Part shown: in pieces, positions 6,010-6,758 of the stretch
Position numbering within the stretch: position 1 is the first letter of the stretch
Layout of the letters: the number at the start of each line of letters is the position of its first letter
DNA from: Candidatus Woesearchaeota archaeon
GTDB taxonomy: Archaea > Nanobdellota > Nanobdellia > Woesearchaeales > UBA525
DNA length: 6,758 nucleotides
Assembly (NCBI GenBank): GCA_027371725.1
Contig: DAHXMN010000036.1
Location: 1 to 6,758, forward strand
Direction: 5' to 3'
Notes under the pieces: generated by a model
What the model saw: only the letters and a program-made list of their open reading frames with translations
Told to the model about the DNA's origin: nothing
The model's database searches: none
Made by a program: the position numbers and the translations under genes

Positions 6010-6080
6010 GGCGACAAGCGTGATGCGATTCTGTCGACGTCAGCAGGGCCGCCACCTTGGCGCGATTGACGGGCGCGAAC

Positions 6081-6106
6081 ATGGCTGAGCGTTTTTGCGA
6101 AGCCAT
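6081..6106. repeat. Imperfect hairpin between rnp3 and the MEMO gene
   Basis: ATGGCT (6081-6086) pairs with AGCCAT (6101-6106). Read on the plus strand, the stem continues through a tandem G-A/A-G mismatch and two GC pairs to the loop GTTTTT. On the minus strand the same positions would be unstable T/C mismatches. The function is unknown. Confidence 0.4.
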
Positions 6107-6145
6107 AATCGTGAGCGCCCGACGATCGCCCCGCAGCGGAGCGAG

Positions 6146-6177
6146 GTCGACTAGGCCGTGACGGCCCTGATGTCGAC
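6146..6177. repeat. Two-part inverted repeat downstream of rnp3
   Basis: GTCGAC (6146-6151) pairs with GTCGAC (6172-6177), and GGCC (6154-6157) with GGCC (6163-6166) around the loop GTGAC. The structure begins about 25 bases past the rnp3 stop, just after the pyrimidine tract on the minus strand. It may protect or define the 3' end of the rnp3 message. Confidence 0.5.
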
Positions 6178-6197
6178 GGAGAAAACGGGGGGAAAGA
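6178..6197 (-). terminator. rnp3: Pyrimidine-rich terminator of rnp3
   Basis: Immediately after the rnp3 stop the minus strand reads CTCTTTCCCCCCGTTTTCTC, with T-tracts of the type that stop archaeal RNA polymerase. A hairpin (6146-6177) follows directly. A similar tract follows the MEMO gene. Confidence 0.5.
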
Positions 6198-6200
6198 GCT

Positions 6201-6758
6201 CTACCGTTCCAGCAGTATCCGGTGCAGCGCTTTCAGGTCGGTGGCGGCGCGCTGCTCCCATGCCGAGGCGGCGCCGCTGACGAGCAGGTAGCGGACCTTG
6301 TATTTCGCGCACCACCGCGCGTTCTGTGCCATCCGTCCGAGCGCGGTCGCTGGCCGTTTGCCGAGGAGCTGGGTGAAGGAGGAGAGAATCGCCTTCGGTC
6401 TTCGTTTGGCGTCGCCTACCGCGAGGGCGAGCACCACTTGGTTCAGGCCGCTGTTCCGGTGGTGGATGAAATCAGGCCGGGCCCCGTTCTCCGGGTCGAG
6501 GATGTGCGTCACCGCTCTCGTCTCGAAGAACTCGCGGCTGCACGGCGCGACGACCGCGTCGTACTGCCTGCCGAGCTTCGCCTGGTTCTGGTCGCGGATG
6601 AGGATGCCTGTCGTGACTGCGGGCGTGCCGGCCGTTCGCTTCTTCACGGCGTCGGCCAGTTCCTGGTTCTTCCTGTCGTGCGTCGCGAAGAGGAGCAGCG
6701 CTTCCGTGTGGCCGAGCTCGCGGCAGAGCAGGAGCTGTCTGACGAGCTCCTCGGCCGT
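6201..6758 (-). CDS. rnp3: RNase P protein component 3 (Rpp30), N-terminus outside window
   Basis: The frame is open from the window edge to the TAG at 6203-6201, showing 185 residues. The true start lies beyond 6758, since in-frame coding continues upstream of the internal GTG at 6647 (for example LVRQLLLCRELGHTEALLLF). Archaeal Rpp30 is roughly 210-240 aa, so a few dozen N-terminal residues are missing. Family signatures in the visible part include RPDFIHHRNSGLNQVVLALA, the Rpp30 strand-helix core, and GRMAQNARWCAKYKVRYLLV followed by SGA, then a final TDLKALHRILLER. Rpp30 is a TIM-barrel-like subunit that binds Pop5 and stabilises the RNA of the RNase P complex, which trims 5' leaders from pre-tRNAs in the cytoplasm. 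The C-terminus is slightly shorter than in Pyrococcus. A pyrimidine tract and hairpin follow directly. Confidence 0.88.
   Translation of the reverse strand, partial: TAEELVRQLLLCRELGHTEALLLFATHDRKNQELADAVKKRTAGTPAVTTGILIRDQNQAKLGRQYDAVVAPCSREFFETRAVTHILDPENGARPDFIHHRNSGLNQVVLALAVGDAKRRPKAILSSFTQLLGKRPATALGRMAQNARWCAKYKVRYLLVSGAASAWEQRAATDLKALHRILLER

Noticed and set aside
5973..6017. Upstream ATG at 6017 as start of the MEMO protein
   Set aside because: The added 15 residues are absent from the family N-terminus, and the TATA box lies inside them, so the transcript would start after this ATG.
5079..6023. 314-aa plus-strand frame opposite the MEMO gene
   Set aside because: It is the exact antisense shadow of a recognisable MEMO family protein and is rich in Arg, Glu, Val and Leu without any motif.
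6201..6647. GTG at 6647 as the start of the Rpp30 protein
   Set aside because: In-frame coding with plausible Rpp30 sequence continues to the window edge, and the family needs more N-terminal residues.

Overview
The window is part of an archaeal chromosome, most likely from a high-GC member of the DPANN groups or a related lineage known from metagenomes. Three things point to Archaea: a recognisable RNase P protein Rpp30 (found in archaea and eukaryotes, not bacteria), archaeal TATA promoters at the expected spacing (one implying a leaderless transcript), and an N-terminal pilin-like 'GQVT' membrane anchor of the kind common in DPANN surface proteins. The lineage assignment is inference. All five real genes lie on the minus strand, so transcription runs from position 6758 towards 1. 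The plus strand holds only antisense shadow frames, which are long because of the GC content.

Layout in order of transcription. At 6758-6201 is the 3' part of rnp3 (RNase P component 3/Rpp30), cut by the window edge. A 228-bp gap follows, with a pyrimidine-rich terminator, two hairpins and a TATA promoter. At 5972-5112 is a complete MEMO1-family protein (AmmeMemoRadiSam system protein B) with all expected metal-site residues. A 487-bp gap (5111-4625) has no convincing ORF but many inverted repeats and may hold a structured RNA. At 4624-3200 is a 474-aa protein tethered by one N-terminal pilin-like membrane segment and ending in an Ig/cadherin-like domain. At 3053-771 is a 760-aa secreted, cysteine-rich (about 48 Cys), sequon-rich multidomain protein. 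Overlapping its stop codon and running off the window at position 1 is a third exported protein made of Ig-like domains.

The last three genes form a cluster for the cell surface: a membrane-tethered protein, a large disulfide-rich modular protein with an internally duplicated cassette, and a translationally coupled beta-sandwich protein. The likely role is adhesion, cell-cell contact or an envelope structure; no enzymatic motif was seen in them. The two upstream genes are housekeeping or conserved genes.

Regulatory points: the promoters of the MEMO gene and the 474-aa gene share a 15-nt BRE/TATA core that differs at one base. A 15-17-nt repeat occurs at or just after the stop codons of these same two genes. 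The 760-aa gene has its own promoter, flanked by a small palindrome. No mobile element, CRISPR array, tRNA or rRNA was found.
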